DNA from: Bacteroidota bacterium
Lineage (GTDB): Bacteria; Bacteroidota; Bacteroidia; Bacteroidales; JAAUTT01
Direction of reading: 5' to 3'
Assembly: GCA_023429135.1 (NCBI GenBank)
Contig: JAEYWD010000068.1
Location: 1 to 64,000 of the forward strand
Length of the DNA stretch: 64,000 nucleotides
In this document: piece by piece, positions 8,788 to 17,691 of the stretch
How the letters are laid out: every line of letters begins with the position of its first letter
How positions within the stretch are numbered: position 1 is the first letter of the stretch
Translations under genes and position numbers: made by a program
Notes under the pieces: model-generated
What the model was told of the DNA's origin: nothing
Seen by the model: the letters and a program-made list of their open reading frames with translations, nothing else
The model's database searches: none

Positions 8788-8795
8788 TATTTTTG
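8788..8795 (+). promoter_or_regulatory. -7 box (TATTTTTG) before meaB
   Basis: TATTTTTG matches TAnnTTTG and ends 14 bases before the meaB ATG, which would give a very short leader. Confidence 0.45.
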
Positions 8796-8809
8796 CCGAA
8801 AAGATTCTT

Positions 8810-9904
8810 ATGTCAGATCATCACCACGATTTTAAAAGTGCCTTAACCGTTAACGATGGAGTAGAGCAACCTCCTTCAGTAAGCGACGATTCGGTTAAAC
8901 AATTTGTGAAAAATAAACGGAAAAAGATCTCCGTACAGCAATATATCGATGGAATTCTGGAAGGCAACCGCACTATCTTAAGCCAGGCAATAACACTTGT
9001 GGAAAGCAGTCTGCCCGCCCATACTCACCTTGCTCAGGAAATAGTGGAGAAATGTCTTCCATTTTCAGGGAAATCGCTTCGTATTGGCATAACAGGGGTG
9101 CCCGGGGTAGGTAAAAGTTCTTTTATTGAAACCATGGGCAAGTACCTTACCAACTCTGGCCGCAAGCTTGCAGTACTTGCCATTGACCCTTCGAGCGAAA
9201 AAACCAAAGGAAGCATATTGGGCGATAAAACCCGCATGGAACTGCTCTCTGCCGATCCGAATGCATTTATACGACCTTCGCCATCAGCAGGATCACTCGG
9301 CGGTGTTGCCCGTAAAACCCGCGAAACGATTATTCTTTGCGAAGCATCGGGTTTCGATACCATTTTTATTGAAACGGTTGGTGTGGGCCAATCGGAAACG
9401 GTTGTGCATTCCATGGTCGACTTTTTTCTGCTCCTGATGCTTGCCGGCGCTGGCGACGAACTGCAGGGAATAAAAAGAGGGATTATGGAAATGGCAGATA
9501 CGATTGCCATAACCAAAGCTGATGGCACCAATGTTCGGAAAGCCCAACTTGCAGCTACGGAATACCGCAATGCACTTCATCTGTTTCCGAAGTCTGCATC
9601 GGGTTGGAATCCAAAAGTTCTACTGTGTTCATCTCTTGAGGGAACCGGAATCCCTGAAGTGTGGGACAGTATTCAGGAATACACCGCTCTTACCCAGAGC
9701 AACCACTTTTTTTACGAACGCAGGCGCGAACAATCCAAATACTGGATGTACGAAACCATCGACGAAAGCATCAGAAGTCATTTTTATCATCACCCGATGG
9801 TAGAGCACGAACTCAGCGATCTGGAAGAGAAAGTTCTTGAAGGTAGGATGGGTTCGTTTGGTGCAGCTAAAAAATTGCTTCAGATATATTTCGGACACAA
9901 ATAG
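8810..9904 (+). CDS. meaB: Methylmalonyl-CoA mutase-associated GTPase MeaB
   Basis: A 364-residue cytosolic G3E-family GTPase (MeaB/ArgK). It guards and helps load adenosylcobalamin into methylmalonyl-CoA mutase, in the propionate/succinate pathway common in Bacteroidota. Visible motifs: Walker A GVPGVGKSS near residue 98, DPSS and the long MeaB switch stretch that follows (near 130-165), the Walker B-like ETVGVGQSE near 190, and the base-recognition ITKADG near 230. Helical N- and C-terminal extensions match family length. Mutase subunits are not in the window, so the gene is separated from its usual partner. Confidence 0.93.
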   Translation: MSDHHHDFKSALTVNDGVEQPPSVSDDSVKQFVKNKRKKISVQQYIDGILEGNRTILSQAITLVESSLPAHTHLAQEIVEKCLPFSGKSLRIGITGVPGVGKSSFIETMGKYLTNSGRKLAVLAIDPSSEKTKGSILGDKTRMELLSADPNAFIRPSPSAGSLGGVARKTRETIILCEASGFDTIFIETVGVGQSETVVHSMVDFFLLLMLAGAGDELQGIKRGIMEMADTIAITKADGTNVRKAQLAATEYRNALHLFPKSASGWNPKVLLCSSLEGTGIPEVWDSIQEYTALTQSNHFFYERRREQSKYWMYETIDESIRSHFYHHPMVEHELSDLEEKVLEGRMGSFGAAKKLLQIYFGHK

Positions 9905-9967
9905 CGGTGCTTAAAACAATGTTGTAAAACAGGTGAGAAAAGGGATTATACCGTTATTATAGCTTCA

Positions 9968-9996
9968 TTTTATTTTCAACATTTTTTGAAATAAAA
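9968..9996. terminator. AT-rich hairpin after meaB, possible terminator
   Basis: TTTTATTTTCAA (9968-9979) and TTGAAATAAAA (9986-9996) form a stem with one bulge about 60 bases after the meaB stop. It is purely AT-rich with no strong tail, so the call is weak. Confidence 0.25.
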
Positions 9997-10047
9997 CGTA
10001 AATTCTCCTGTTTATGGAGGGTATAAAAATTTATTCTATTATCGGCA

Positions 10048-11148
10048 ATGAAAAATATTCTTGTAGGATTGACTGTAGTTCTCGTTTTAAGCTGCACTTC
10101 GCGTACCATTAATCCTGGTTTTAAAATTATTGGTAACATCCAGGGGTTAAACAACGACAGCGTATTTTTATTCAGGTATGTAAATGAAGATTGGGTGAAA
10201 GTTGATTCAGCTCAAGCACAGAAAGGAGCCTTTATGTTTCTGGGAAGAGTTGAGATTCCTGAGATGTACAAAGTTAAGGTAAACGACACCTTGCCCACGA
10301 TATCACTTTTTGTTGAAAACGACGAAATTAACCTTGCGGGAAAGATTGACAGTTTAAGAAAATTTAGAGTAGCCGGATCCAAATCGCATGAGGAGTACGA
10401 GCGTTTCTGGGGAAAACAGGAAATTTATTCCACCCGGATGGATTCGCTCGAAAACGAATTTTTAGCTGCCCGTAAGCAAGGAGATAAGAAAAAGCAGGCT
10501 AAACTGGAAAAACAAATGGACGAGGTTTGGAACAGCGAAATAGAATCCATCCGCAAGCATGTTCTAACCAATAAGAGCTCTTCAGTATCAGCATACCTTG
10601 CATGGTCGAGGCTGGCAAGCAGTTCGGACCTGGAACAACTGGAAACCATAAAGAACAACTTTGATACGTCGCTCAACAGATCGGTTTATGTAAAGCTACT
10701 AAGCAATTATGTGGATAAACTTAAACTTTTGGAAATTGGCCAGCCAGCCATAGATTTTACAATGAATACTGCCGATGGGAAACCACTTCAACTGTCGTCG
10801 CTTTATGGCAAATACCTGCTTGTAGATTTCTGGGCATCGTGGTGTCCTCCCTGCAGGGCCGAAAATCCCAACATTGTAGCAACTTATAACAGGTACAAAG
10901 AAAAAGGGTTTGATATTTTGGGAGTATCGTTCGATAACAACCGGGATAAATGGCTCAAAGCAGTTGAAGACGATAAACTTGTCTGGAATCATGTATCGGA
11001 TCTTGCCGGTTGGGGAAATGCTGCAGGTAAGCTTTATGGAGTGCGCAGTATTCCTGCTAATATTTTACTCGATCCCAAAGGTGTTATCATAGCTAAAAAC
11101 CTCCGTGGAAAGGAGCTGGAAAAGAAATTGAAAGAGGTGATGAAGTAA
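10048..11148 (+). CDS. TlpA/ResA-like thiol-disulfide oxidoreductase lipoprotein with DUF4369 domain
   Basis: A 366-residue lipoprotein (lipobox around VLSC, residue 16). The N-terminal half (about 24-115) matches the DUF4369 type: short Ig-like domain with the pattern GNIQGLNNDSVFLF. A helical, highly charged linker (about 115-230) follows. Residues about 232-366 are a thioredoxin fold of the AhpC/TSA-TlpA group with the redox motif WCPPC (C266, C269) and the cis-proline in RSIPAN. It should reduce or isomerise disulfides of exported proteins, anchored to a membrane facing the periplasm. It is monocistronic and followed by an inverted-repeat region. Confidence 0.9.
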   Translation: MKNILVGLTVVLVLSCTSRTINPGFKIIGNIQGLNNDSVFLFRYVNEDWVKVDSAQAQKGAFMFLGRVEIPEMYKVKVNDTLPTISLFVENDEINLAGKIDSLRKFRVAGSKSHEEYERFWGKQEIYSTRMDSLENEFLAARKQGDKKKQAKLEKQMDEVWNSEIESIRKHVLTNKSSSVSAYLAWSRLASSSDLEQLETIKNNFDTSLNRSVYVKLLSNYVDKLKLLEIGQPAIDFTMNTADGKPLQLSSLYGKYLLVDFWASWCPPCRAENPNIVATYNRYKEKGFDILGVSFDNNRDKWLKAVEDDKLVWNHVSDLAGWGNAAGKLYGVRSIPANILLDPKGVIIAKNLRGKELEKKLKEVMK

Positions 11149-11273
11149 ATTAGTCGACAGACTACAGACGGCGGACCACGGCAAACAGCCCGTTGAAAAC
11201 CATTTAATACTTATTTCAACCTTAATCAAAGATTCTTTTAACCTAATCGTCTGAATTTTACAACTTAAAAATT

Positions 11274-11412
11274 AGAATAATAAGGTTAAAAAAATGGCGT
11301 GTCTATTTTTGTACTAAGGTTGGGATTGAAAACTAATTCCTCCTGAAAACCTTATTTTATTTATTCTGAACCTTAGTACAATAAAAATCAGATAACATCT
11401 TAACCTTATTCT
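11274..11412. repeat. Nested inverted repeats, MITE-like or large bidirectional stem
   Basis: A perfect 13-bp inverted pair TTGTACTAAGGTT (11309-11321) / AACCTTAGTACAA (11369-11381) sits inside an outer pair ATAAGGTTAA (11280-11289) / TTAACCTTAT (11400-11409). The two 45-49 base arms, 11274-11322 and 11368-11412, are related along their length with gaps. Further AACCTTA copies occur at 11218 and 11348. It fills the gap between two convergent genes; no gene is visible in 11149-11436. Confidence 0.55.
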
Positions 11413-11436
11413 CCATATTAAAGTGGTCTGCAATCT

Positions 11437-12396
11437 TCAGCCTTTTCGGATAATGATGTAATTTTTGAACTCACCAAGCTTTAAACCAAATAATAAATTC
11501 TTTTCAATAAAACTGATAATACGGTATTTCAATTTCTGATGCTTTTCGGGTATTTTGTTATAGGTTATAGGACCTGAAAACCTGAGCTGGTCCCTCCAGT
11601 TCATTTTTTCGATCCAGAAATTCATCAGCTTTGGATGACTACCCTTAAATACAGTCAGGTTCTTCATGTTTCCATAATCGTAGTAATCCATAATAAAACC
11701 CTTATCTACCAGATCGGTAACATGTTTTTTGCCGTATTTGGTTTCTTTAAAAGCCTTCACTTTTGATGTCAGATATGCAGGAGGTCTAACCCAGCCATAA
11801 TGATAAACGCGGGCATTCAGTTCTACTACTTTTAGCTTGCTTGTACCTTCAATCTGCATAAAATTCTGCCCGTCGAAACCGGGAATCCGTCTGAAACTTT
11901 GTGCATCTCTCCACGAATGAATGTCTTTATCGTTTCGGATGATACGAATCTCCTTGCGATACCAGGAATGTCCATCCTGAATATGGTTATAGTCGCCCCA
12001 GAAATGCAGGTATTTAAAAAGAAATCCTTCTACTTGAGAATCGTTAAGATATTTTTCACAGTTTTCCTTAATTGTGGGATAATCTTTCTCATGAACCAGC
12101 TCATCGCCCTGGATGTAAAAAAGCCAGTCGCCCGTGCAACTTGCCTTTGCAATATCGGTTTGTCGCGCCAGCTCGGCCCCTCCTTTAAATTTTTCGATAT
12201 CCCAAACGGTATGAACAATTTTAATTTTGTCGCTGTCAATACTTCTGATTAACTCTTCCGACCGGTCATCCTCATCTCCCTTTCCCAAGGCAACAACAAA
12301 TTCATCGCAAAGAGGCAATATTGATTGAATTGACTCCTTCACAGGATAGTATAATTTTGTCCCGTTACGAACAATGGTAAAACCGCTAATTTTCAT
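11437..12396 (-). CDS. Glycosyltransferase family 2-like protein
   Basis: A 319-residue cytosolic or membrane-peripheral protein with a GT-A-type N-terminus: MKISGFTIVRNG, a conserved start of this branch of family 2, then FVVALGKGDEDD and a nucleotide-sugar region with IQGDEL (about residue 95-100), where a DxD is replaced by GDE. It is likely to add a sugar to a surface glycan or protein. It lies 25 bases after the patatin-barrel gene on the same strand, so the two probably share a transcript, an odd pairing. Acceptor and donor are unknown. Confidence 0.8.
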   Translation of the reverse strand: MKISGFTIVRNGTKLYYPVKESIQSILPLCDEFVVALGKGDEDDRSEELIRSIDSDKIKIVHTVWDIEKFKGGAELARQTDIAKASCTGDWLFYIQGDELVHEKDYPTIKENCEKYLNDSQVEGFLFKYLHFWGDYNHIQDGHSWYRKEIRIIRNDKDIHSWRDAQSFRRIPGFDGQNFMQIEGTSKLKVVELNARVYHYGWVRPPAYLTSKVKAFKETKYGKKHVTDLVDKGFIMDYYDYGNMKNLTVFKGSHPKLMNFWIEKMNWRDQLRFSGPITYNKIPEKHQKLKYRIISFIEKNLLFGLKLGEFKNYIIIRKG

Positions 12397-12421
12397 ATAT
12401 TCTAAATAATGTCACCCTAAA

Positions 12422-14638
12422 TTAAAACCAATAGCCTATATTAATAAATCCGGCTAATCCCCGTATGCTGTTCGATCCCATCAAAGTAACCTCTATAGGA
12501 CCAATTACACTTCGGTAACCGTAAGAAATTCCGCCGCCAAATGTAATACCTTCCGGCTTAATAAGTTCTTTCCCCGATAAAGTTGTTTTAGCAATATTTG
12601 CTTTTATGGCAAAAAAGTTATTTTCCCATGCCTCGTATCTGAGTTCTGTTCCGGCAGCCCAGGCTTTTGATCCAAGCAACTGCATATATTTTAAACCAAC
12701 AATTGGAACAAGACCTCGCATAGATGTTCCGCCTAATCCCCCGAGGAAGAAACTATAATGCGCAGGTACTGAGTCTACAAGAGAATACCCGGCAAATAAT
12801 GTGCTAGTTAAGGTAAATTTCCGGCTTAAGCTAACCGCATGTGCATATCGTGCGCTACCTTGAAAAAATCCGGTTTCGGAACTTATATCGTCCGATAGTC
12901 CTTTCACATAACTCAGGTTTGACACTAATTGTACCCCACGATTGGGAAATATCGATTTATCATAACTATCTATTTTATAAAACAAATGAAAATTTGAATA
13001 AATATAATCTGATATCGGGAATGTTGCCATGCCAATGCGGTTCGAAATTCTTGCATAGTCGCCCATAACACCGCCTCCAATAGCATTGTTATTGGAAAGA
13101 TTCCATTGCCAGAATAAGTCCAGCGTAAAATCGAAAAAGTCGAAACTTGCCACCGTACGATCGTTTTCGTATTCAAAAACCTCCATATTATGCGATTTTA
13201 CCCTGATACCAAAATCGGGAAACAACTGATTTGTCTTCGGTCGCACCTTTTCAGGATTCCATCCGGTATTCAGGTAAAGTAATCCGTTAAAAGCCACATT
13301 CTCGCCAAGGGCCAGATCGAGGGAAAGTTTAGAGCCTGGTACTATTAAGTTCCTGAAAGTTCCATTTAACAGCAGTGCAGTTTTAAAATTTGTATCATAA
13401 TGAATACCAACTTTGAAATAGTTGGTGTTTTTTTCTACCACTTCAATAATTATTCTGGCTCCATCGTTGAGAGGTTCCAAACGGTAAGTTATTCTGTAAA
13501 AGAATAGAGTACCAAAAACCTGCGAAATTCGTTTCTCAAGATCATCAAGCGATATTTCTGAAGGTACGTCAATCTGTAATTTACGGAGAATCACATCCCG
13601 GGGCACATCTTTGAGTCCGTTAATTTCAATTTCCTTTACTTTTACGGACGTGAAACGTTCAAAAGATGTATTACGTGGAGGTAAAGGCTGAAACTTTTTT
13701 AGCGAATCGGCCAAAGCTTTCAAACGGGGCAGCATAAACCGGGCAGCAGCCTCTCCACGAGCAATGATGGAGTCGCCGGCATCGAAACTCATTAGGTTAT
13801 AATTATCGAGTATGGGTTCTATCAGGATATCGCAGGCCTCACGGTTCTTATCCATCTCGTGCTTGGTAAAAGTATATAAGCTCTGGTTCACAATTCCCGG
13901 AATGGTGTTAAGTGTTTTACGCGACTGCGGACGAAAGCCAACGTCGACACCAATAATTATATCGGCACCCATTTTTTTTACTTCCATTACAGGAAAGTTA
14001 TTGAGCACTCCGCCGTCTACATAAATGTTATCATCAATCGTTTCGGGAGTAAAAACCGAAGGAATAGCCATACTGGCCCTCATAGCCTGAGGCAGATACC
14101 CATTGCGGAGAACCGTAGCTTCGGCTTTCTCGATTTCGGTGGCAACGCACAAAAAAGGGATCGGGAATTTAGAAAAATCATTCTCGCGGTATACCGGACT
14201 GGCCAATTTATTAAACAATCCGTAAATATTCTGGCCGGCAATAGCTCCCGAAGGAAGACCTATTCTTTTTTCCTTAATCGGGAAAGAAACAAAATACCTT
14301 GCATTATCTTCTTTTTCCTCGAACGAAAGAATATGCCGGTCCACCTGATCGGACAGCAGACTGTCCCAATTCATGGAAATAACCAGATGCGAAAGTTCCC
14401 CGGATGAATAACCTATTGAATATAGCCCACCTATGATGCTCCCCATGCTGGTTCCTCCTATATAATCAACCGGAATCCCGGCTTCTTCCAGAACTTTTAA
14501 AACACCTATGTGAGCTATACCTTTTGCTCCACCGCCACTAAGCACCAAACCAATGCGGGGCCGGGGAGTATTGTTTTGTTGGGTAAAACCAGTCAACGGT
14601 ATTAAAAGAAAGAAAATGAATAAAATAAGAATCCTCAT
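12422..14638 (-). CDS. Patatin-like phospholipase with POTRA and outer-membrane barrel
   Basis: 738 residues from the ATG at 14636-14638. Signal peptide (MRILILFIFFLLIPLTGFTQ), then a patatin domain (about 25-300) with the oxyanion motif SGGGAKGIAHIGV, the nucleophile GTSMG and the catalytic Asp in DGGVLNNFP; then a POTRA-like segment (about 320-395) and a C-terminal barrel of the BamA/Omp85 type ending in an aromatic (GYWF). This is the architecture of type Vd autotransporter-like phospholipases (PlpD type): the lipase is periplasmic or carried out through its own barrel. A longer frame would start at TTG 14659, but that TTG is the end of a -7 promoter box, so the ATG is chosen. Confidence 0.9.
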   Translation of the reverse strand: MRILILFIFFLLIPLTGFTQQNNTPRPRIGLVLSGGGAKGIAHIGVLKVLEEAGIPVDYIGGTSMGSIIGGLYSIGYSSGELSHLVISMNWDSLLSDQVDRHILSFEEKEDNARYFVSFPIKEKRIGLPSGAIAGQNIYGLFNKLASPVYRENDFSKFPIPFLCVATEIEKAEATVLRNGYLPQAMRASMAIPSVFTPETIDDNIYVDGGVLNNFPVMEVKKMGADIIIGVDVGFRPQSRKTLNTIPGIVNQSLYTFTKHEMDKNREACDILIEPILDNYNLMSFDAGDSIIARGEAAARFMLPRLKALADSLKKFQPLPPRNTSFERFTSVKVKEIEINGLKDVPRDVILRKLQIDVPSEISLDDLEKRISQVFGTLFFYRITYRLEPLNDGARIIIEVVEKNTNYFKVGIHYDTNFKTALLLNGTFRNLIVPGSKLSLDLALGENVAFNGLLYLNTGWNPEKVRPKTNQLFPDFGIRVKSHNMEVFEYENDRTVASFDFFDFTLDLFWQWNLSNNNAIGGGVMGDYARISNRIGMATFPISDYIYSNFHLFYKIDSYDKSIFPNRGVQLVSNLSYVKGLSDDISSETGFFQGSARYAHAVSLSRKFTLTSTLFAGYSLVDSVPAHYSFFLGGLGGTSMRGLVPIVGLKYMQLLGSKAWAAGTELRYEAWENNFFAIKANIAKTTLSGKELIKPEGITFGGGISYGYRSVIGPIEVTLMGSNSIRGLAGFINIGYWF

Positions 14639-14656
14639 TTGCAAAAAAATAAAGGA

Positions 14657-14686
14657 CAAAATTAAGGGAATTTGAATCAGGTCAAA
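14657..14686 (-). promoter_or_regulatory. Complete Bacteroidota promoter for the patatin operon
   Basis: On the minus strand TTTG (complement of 14683-14686), 18 bases, then TAATTTTG (complement of 14657-14664). This fits TTTG-N~19-TAnnTTTG. The predicted transcript begins just after, leaving only a short leader before the ATG at 14638 and ruling out the TTG at 14659 as start. Confidence 0.65.
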
Positions 14687-14756
14687 AAGTATTCTCGGTG
14701 GAACCGGTAAATGAGGAAGTAAATAAGGGAAAAAATCGGTTAGTGACTTTTTTTCG

Positions 14757-14764
14757 TACTTTTG
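14757..14764 (+). promoter_or_regulatory. -7 box (TACTTTTG) for the exporter gene
   Basis: TACTTTTG fits TAnnTTTG in the divergent gap 14639-14908, giving a leader of about 135 bases before the exporter. No -33 box seen. Confidence 0.35.
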
Positions 14765-14908
14765 TTCAAATTAAGGTTTATAAGCCAAAAGTGGTTAGGG
14801 AACCGGAAATCAAGTTGTCTTGTTCATCGAAACTATCGGATTCCAAATAAGTAACACTCTTCTTAACCGCTAAAAGCTAAACACCTGAAAGACCCTAAAC
14901 TAAGTATA

Positions 14909-15982
14909 ATGATTATCGAAATTCTCCGGCAAACCATCATGATTACCAGCCTTGTTTTGGTCATGATGCTTATCATCGAATACATCAATGTTATTTCTCA
15001 GGGACGCTGGGGCGAAAACCTCAGAAATTCAAGGTTCAGACAAATAGTAGTAGCTTCTTTACTTGGATTGATTCCCGGATGCGTTGGAAGCTTTGCAATT
15101 GTTTCGCTTTATACTCATCAGGTAATAGGATTTGGAGCTCTGGTGGCCAACATGATAGCTGCTTCGGGCGACGAATCGTTCGTTATGTTTTCATTATTCC
15201 CTAAAATGGCTTTATTACTGAACGTTATTGTATTTGTAATAGCCATAGTTGTCGGACTGATTGTTAGCGCCACCATAAAAAAGAATATCTTGAAGATGGA
15301 AGGAAAACCCCATCTTGTTGTGCATAATCACGAACATGAAGAGCAATCATTATCCATAAAAGAAGCTTTTAAAGCGCTTCGGTCCATTTCATTTCCAAGA
15401 GCAATTCTGCTTATGGGCTTATTGCTTTTTATTTTTGGTATTATCACCGGTCAGTTTGAACATGGAGGTTTTGAGACATTTCATGAGCATGGAAATGAAC
15501 ATGCTCACGGCGAAACAGGATTTCACTGGGAGGAGTTGCTGTTTATTGCGGTGAGCCTAGTCGCCCTATTCCTTATTCTGGTTGTTAAAGAACATTTTCT
15601 TGAAGAACATATCTGGGAACATATCATCAAAAAACATTTCCTTAAAATATTTCTCTGGACATTCGGAGCTCTTTTGGTAATTCACCTGATGGTAGATTAT
15701 ATTGACATAGAGCATTGGGTAAAAACCAATATTTACACATTGCTGATTGTCGCAGTGCTGGTGGGTGTTATTCCAGAATCGGGACCCAATCTGGTATTTG
15801 TAATTTTTTTCTTCAACGGAACAATACCTTTTAGCATACTCCTGGCAAATTCGATAGTACAGGACGGTCATGGAGCTTTACCATTGCTGGCCGAGTCGAA
15901 AAAATCGTTCATTATGATGAAGCTGATAAATATGGTGGTAGCTTTTCTGGCGGGGTTAACAGGTATTTTACTGAACTTTTAA
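14909..15982 (+). CDS. Putative 10-TM heavy-metal exporter (putative manganese transporter family)
   Basis: A 357-residue inner-membrane protein matching the ArsP_2 / putative manganese transporter family. About ten hydrophobic segments are seen in two halves. The first half contains IPGCVGSF and AASGDESFVM; the second half repeats the pattern as IPESGPNLVF and VQDGHGALPLL, suggesting an internal duplication with acidic and Gly-rich half-helix motifs. Between the halves are His/Glu-rich loops (HNHEHEEQ near residue 140, and FHEHGNEHAHGETGFH near 190) that would bind divalent metal. Function as a metal exporter is inferred from family and loops. The gene is alone, divergent from the patatin operon. 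Confidence 0.8.
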   Translation: MIIEILRQTIMITSLVLVMMLIIEYINVISQGRWGENLRNSRFRQIVVASLLGLIPGCVGSFAIVSLYTHQVIGFGALVANMIAASGDESFVMFSLFPKMALLLNVIVFVIAIVVGLIVSATIKKNILKMEGKPHLVVHNHEHEEQSLSIKEAFKALRSISFPRAILLMGLLLFIFGIITGQFEHGGFETFHEHGNEHAHGETGFHWEELLFIAVSLVALFLILVVKEHFLEEHIWEHIIKKHFLKIFLWTFGALLVIHLMVDYIDIEHWVKTNIYTLLIVAVLVGVIPESGPNLVFVIFFFNGTIPFSILLANSIVQDGHGALPLLAESKKSFIMMKLINMVVAFLAGLTGILLNF

Positions 15983-16008
15983 GGCTCAAAAGAGTTAATA
16001 GAGGTGTT

Positions 16009-16111
16009 GGTTACGTGATACGGGTACTGGTTAAGGGTTGCTCGAAACCGGATGGTTGTGTTAGACCTTTTGTATTGGCCATCGACTATGGACTATCAAC
16101 TATCGACTCCT
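16009..16111. repeat. Two degenerate intergenic repeats
   Basis: GGTTACGTGATACGGGT at 16008-16024 is close to GGTTACGTGATGC...ACGGGT at 60353-60376, and 16076-16111 is the inverted form of the GTCGATAGTC repeat at 8485-8513. Both sit in the 235-base gap before lpdA; the rest of the gap shows no gene. Confidence 0.45.
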
Positions 16112-16217
16112 TTTGCTGTGGAGCGAGGTCTGTTGTCTGTCGACTTTCTTCATCCACAATCGACCTATATGATGTACTTAATACTTGTTTTAAAATAAAT
16201 ATATAACAGAAAGAATT

Positions 16218-17609
16218 ATGAATTACGATTTACTTGTAATAGGTAGCGGACCCGGCGGATATGTAGCCGCCATCAGAGCTTCGCAACTGGGATTTAAAAC
16301 CGCCATTGTTGAGCGCGAAAGTATTGGAGGTATTTGTTTGAACTGGGGCTGTATCCCAACCAAATCGCTCCTGAAAAGCGCCCAGGTTTACGAATACACT
16401 CAACATGCTGCCGATTACGGAATTGCCATTGAAGGGCAGGCAAAGCCCGATTTCACCAAAATTATTCAACGAAGCCGCTCTGTAGCCGATGGCATGAGCA
16501 AAGGAGTGCAGTTTCTGATGAAAAAAAATAAAATAGATACCGTTGCCGGAACCGGGAAACTGATTTCCAACAATACTGTTGAAGTTACCGATAAGGATGG
16601 CAAAAAATCGCAGGTAACTGCTAAACACATCATCCTGGCAACAGGAGCACGTTCGAGAGAACTGCCCAACCTGAAACAGGATGGCGTAAAAGTGATAGGT
16701 TACCGCCAGGCCATGAACCTCCCAAAACAGCCGGCCTCTATGGTAGTTGTGGGATCGGGAGCTATCGGCAGCGAATTTGCTCATTTCTATAATTCCATAG
16801 GCACAAAAGTAACATTGGTCGAGTTTCTGCCAAACATTGTACCTCTTGAAGACGAAGAGGTGTCGAAGGCTCTTGAACGTTCGTTCAAAAAAGCCGGTAT
16901 GACAGTACTTACCTCCTCGACTGTTGAAAGTGTAGATGTCTCTGGCGACTTATGCAAAGTAAAAATTAAAACGCCAAAAGGAGAAGAAATTCATGAAGCC
17001 GAGATTGTTTTATCGGCCGTGGGTATTGCTCCTAATATTGAGAATATTGGTCTCGAAGAACTTAAAATTGAAGTTGAAAAAGGTCGCGTAAAAGTGGATG
17101 AATTCTATCGCACCAATGTGGAAGGAATTTATGCTATTGGTGACATTATTGCGAGTCCAGCCCTGGCCCATGTTGCAAGCGCCGAAGGTATAACCTGCGT
17201 TGAAAAAATTGCAGGATTGAATCCGCATCCTATCAATTACAAAAATATTCCGGGCTGTACCTATACATCTCCTGAGGTTGCTTCTGTAGGATTAACAGAA
17301 AAAGCTGCTCGCGAAGCCAGCTATGAAATAAAAGTGGGTAAGTTTCCTTTAACAGCATCGGGTAAAGCTAGTGCTGCCGGAGCTAAGGACGGTTTTGTTA
17401 AAATGATTTACGATGCTAAGTACGGCGAACTGCTGGGTGCTCACCTGATTGGCTACAACGTTACCGAAATGGTAGCAGAAATTGTTGTTGCCCGTAACCT
17501 GGAAACTACAGGTCACGAAATTATCAAATCGATACACCCCCACCCCACCATCTCGGAAGCGATTATGGAAGCCTCGGCAGCAGCATATGGGGAGGTGATA
17601 CATATTTAG
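16218..17609 (+). CDS. lpdA: Dihydrolipoyl dehydrogenase (E3)
   Basis: A 463-residue cytosolic flavoprotein that reoxidises dihydrolipoyl groups of 2-oxoacid dehydrogenase complexes or the glycine cleavage system with NAD+. Features: FAD dinucleotide fold GSGPGGYVAA (9-18), the redox disulfide motif GGICLNWGCIP (C40, C45), the NAD fold GSGAIGSEFA (near 180), the second FAD motif YAIGDI (near 310), and the C-terminal base HPHPTISE at the dimer interface. Full family length. No E1, E2 or glycine-cleavage gene lies next to it, so it may serve several complexes in trans. It is convergent with the serpin gene, sharing a hairpin. Confidence 0.96.
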   Translation: MNYDLLVIGSGPGGYVAAIRASQLGFKTAIVERESIGGICLNWGCIPTKSLLKSAQVYEYTQHAADYGIAIEGQAKPDFTKIIQRSRSVADGMSKGVQFLMKKNKIDTVAGTGKLISNNTVEVTDKDGKKSQVTAKHIILATGARSRELPNLKQDGVKVIGYRQAMNLPKQPASMVVVGSGAIGSEFAHFYNSIGTKVTLVEFLPNIVPLEDEEVSKALERSFKKAGMTVLTSSTVESVDVSGDLCKVKIKTPKGEEIHEAEIVLSAVGIAPNIENIGLEELKIEVEKGRVKVDEFYRTNVEGIYAIGDIIASPALAHVASAEGITCVEKIAGLNPHPINYKNIPGCTYTSPEVASVGLTEKAAREASYEIKVGKFPLTASGKASAAGAKDGFVKMIYDAKYGELLGAHLIGYNVTEMVAEIVVARNLETTGHEIIKSIHPHPTISEAIMEASAAAYGEVIHI

Positions 17610-17629
17610 TCGTAAGAAGAATACAACAA

Positions 17630-17661
17630 AAAGCCACCTTTGCTTACGCATTGGTGGCTTT
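17630..17661. terminator. Bidirectional hairpin between lpdA and serpin
   Basis: AAAGCCACC (17630-17638) pairs perfectly with GGTGGCTTT (17653-17661). On the minus strand it is followed by a T-run, ending the serpin transcript; on the plus strand it ends lpdA less strongly. Confidence 0.75.
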
Positions 17662-17691
17662 GATCAATTAACCAATTATAACCCTAACATG

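Noticed and set aside
9034..9570. 178-residue open frame antisense to meaB
   Set aside because: Shadow of a conserved coding sequence; no independent features.
16230..16784. 184-residue open frame antisense to lpdA
   Set aside because: Shadow frame inside a well-conserved enzyme gene.
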